Shown here in pieces: positions 63,046 to 64,000 of a stretch of 64,000 nt of DNA; the first letter of the stretch is position 1; each line of letters opens with the position of its first letter. Location: assembly GCA_002471575.1 (NCBI GenBank), contig DKQG01000050.1:1167-65166 (forward strand), in the 5' to 3' direction. A model generated the notes under the pieces. The model saw nothing but the letters and a program-made list of their open reading frames with translations. It did no database searches and was not told the origin of the DNA. Both the position numbers and the translations under genes were made by a program. The DNA is from Alphaproteobacteria bacterium UBA7314 (lineage in GTDB: Bacteria > Pseudomonadota > Alphaproteobacteria > MPNO01 > UBA830).

Positions 63046-64000
63046 CTAGTCGTAGCCATTATAGGCCTTGAACCATTCGACGAATTTCGGCACCCCGACG
63101 TCAATCGGCGTGGTCGGCTCGAAACCGAGATCGTTCCGGATCGCATCGATATCGGCGAAGCTTTCCTTCACGTCGCCAAGCTGCATCGGCTTCATATGGA
63201 CTTCGGCCTTGCGCCCAAGCGCGTTCTCCAGGATCTCGATTAGCCGCATCAGCGGTTCTGACCGGTGATTGCCGATATTGTAGACGCGATGGGGCGCGCC
63301 GTCGGAGGTGGTCGGCGGATTGTCGTGTGCAGCGACAACCCCGGTTACGATATCGTCAACGAAAGTGAAATCGCGCTTCATGTCGCCGTGATTGAACACC
63401 TCGATCGAACGGCCGTTCATGATGGCATCGGCAAAAATATACAGCGCCATGTCTGGACGCCCCCACGGACCGTAGACGGTAAAAAACCGCAGCCCGGTCT
63501 GCGGCATGCCGTAAAGATGGGCGTAGGAATAGCTCATGTGCTCGTTCGCAAGCTTGGTTGCGGCGTAGAGGGAAACCGGCGAATCCGTGCGGTGGTCGAC
63601 TGAAAACGGGAGCTTCTTGTTTCCGCCGTAGACCGAGCTGGAACTGGCATAGACTAGGTGTTCGAAGCCCGGTTGATGCCGACACAATTCCAGGGTTGTC
63701 ATATGAGCGACAAGATTGGCGCCCACGTAGTCGAACGGGTGTTCGATGGAGTGACGCACCCCCGCCTGGGCGGCAAGATGGATCGCCCTGGAAATACCCG
63801 CGATGGCGTCCCGGGTCTCGTCATAGGCCTGACGGTCCGACAGATCGAGTTTGTAAAACCGGAAACCTTCGCGCGCCTTCAGCTTTTCGAGCCGCGCGTT
63901 CTTCAGTTCCACGCTGTAATAGTCGTTCACGCAGTCGATACCCACCACTTCTCCGCCTCGATCTAGCAGCCGGTTTGCTGTATGAAAGCCGATAAAGCCG
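63046..64000 (-). CDS. UDP-glucuronate 4-epimerase family protein (5' end outside window)
   Basis: This extended-SDR enzyme interconverts UDP-glucuronate and UDP-galacturonate for surface polysaccharides. The frame runs off the window at GFIGFHTANRLLDRG, so the first residues with the start of the NAD motif are missing. Present are VVGIDCVNDYYSVELKNARL (signature of this subfamily), HLAAQAGVRHS, the catalytic YxxxK in SLYAATKLANE, and FFTVYGPWGRPDMALY. The C-terminus is complete. Confidence 0.92.
   Translation of the reverse strand, partial: GFIGFHTANRLLDRGGEVVGIDCVNDYYSVELKNARLEKLKAREGFRFYKLDLSDRQAYDETRDAIAGISRAIHLAAQAGVRHSIEHPFDYVGANLVAHMTTLELCRHQPGFEHLVYASSSSVYGGNKKLPFSVDHRTDSPVSLYAATKLANEHMSYSYAHLYGMPQTGLRFFTVYGPWGRPDMALYIFADAIMNGRSIEVFNHGDMKRDFTFVDDIVTGVVAAHDNPPTTSDGAPHRVYNIGNHRSEPLMRLIEILENALGRKAEVHMKPMQLGDVKESFADIDAIRNDLGFEPTTPIDVGVPKFVEWFKAYNGYD

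Overview
The window is chromosomal DNA from an alphaproteobacterium. Gene content and order point to the Rhodospirillales or a close relative, though I cannot name a genus. Diagnostic blocks are rplU-rpmA-obgE-proBA-nadD-rsfS-rlmH-gpmI-envC-ctpA-rppH, atpHAGDC without the Fo genes, zapE-mdh-sucCDAB-lpd, sdhCDAB, ffh-rpsP-rimM-trmD-rplS-leuCDB, and dapF-mtaB-ftsY. The DNA is GC-rich and densely coded, with many 1-4 bp start/stop overlaps. I saw no tRNA, rRNA, CRISPR array, insertion sequence or prophage.

Layout. 1-11.5 kb (+): ribosome and GTPase genes, proline synthesis, NAD synthesis, ribosome silencing, glycolysis, then cell-wall and periplasmic genes ending in rppH. 11.5-21.7 kb (-): ammonium transporter, F1-ATPase operon and priA, with two decayed genes in the gaps. 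21.8-24.1 kb (+): a transaldolase-like aldolase, a DUF484 protein and xerC. 24.3-38.5 kb (-): a TCA-cycle block in which SDH, malate dehydrogenase, succinyl-CoA synthetase and 2-oxoglutarate dehydrogenase lie together. 38.5-39.9 kb: a gene-poor gap with a DnaA-box cluster and a decayed ORF. 39.9-48.5 kb (-): ffh through leuB, then asd. 49-55 kb: an amidohydrolase broken by an in-frame TAA, a DOPA-dioxygenase-like gene, an MFS exporter and ftsY-mtaB-dapF. 55.2-60.8 kb: a lone molybdenum-hydroxylase large subunit coupled to pyrE, a truncated ferredoxin, an unknown ORF, a thioesterase, a MarR regulator and gentisate dioxygenase. 61.3-64 kb: nucleotide-sugar genes (wecB, UDP-glucuronate 4-epimerase) around a decayed gene.

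Most of the window is conserved housekeeping sequence. The less ordinary signals are gene decay (an Anbu proteasome-like remnant, a ferritin-like remnant, the interrupted amidohydrolase and a ferredoxin that lost its last cluster cysteine), two successive genes that seem to start at CTG, a DnaA-box cluster and a CtrA-like site upstream of TCA operons, and long acidic tails on L19, S16 and RimM. I did not find a clear new multi-gene system. The best candidate for a second look is the 55-61 kb oxidation and aromatic-degradation neighbourhood.
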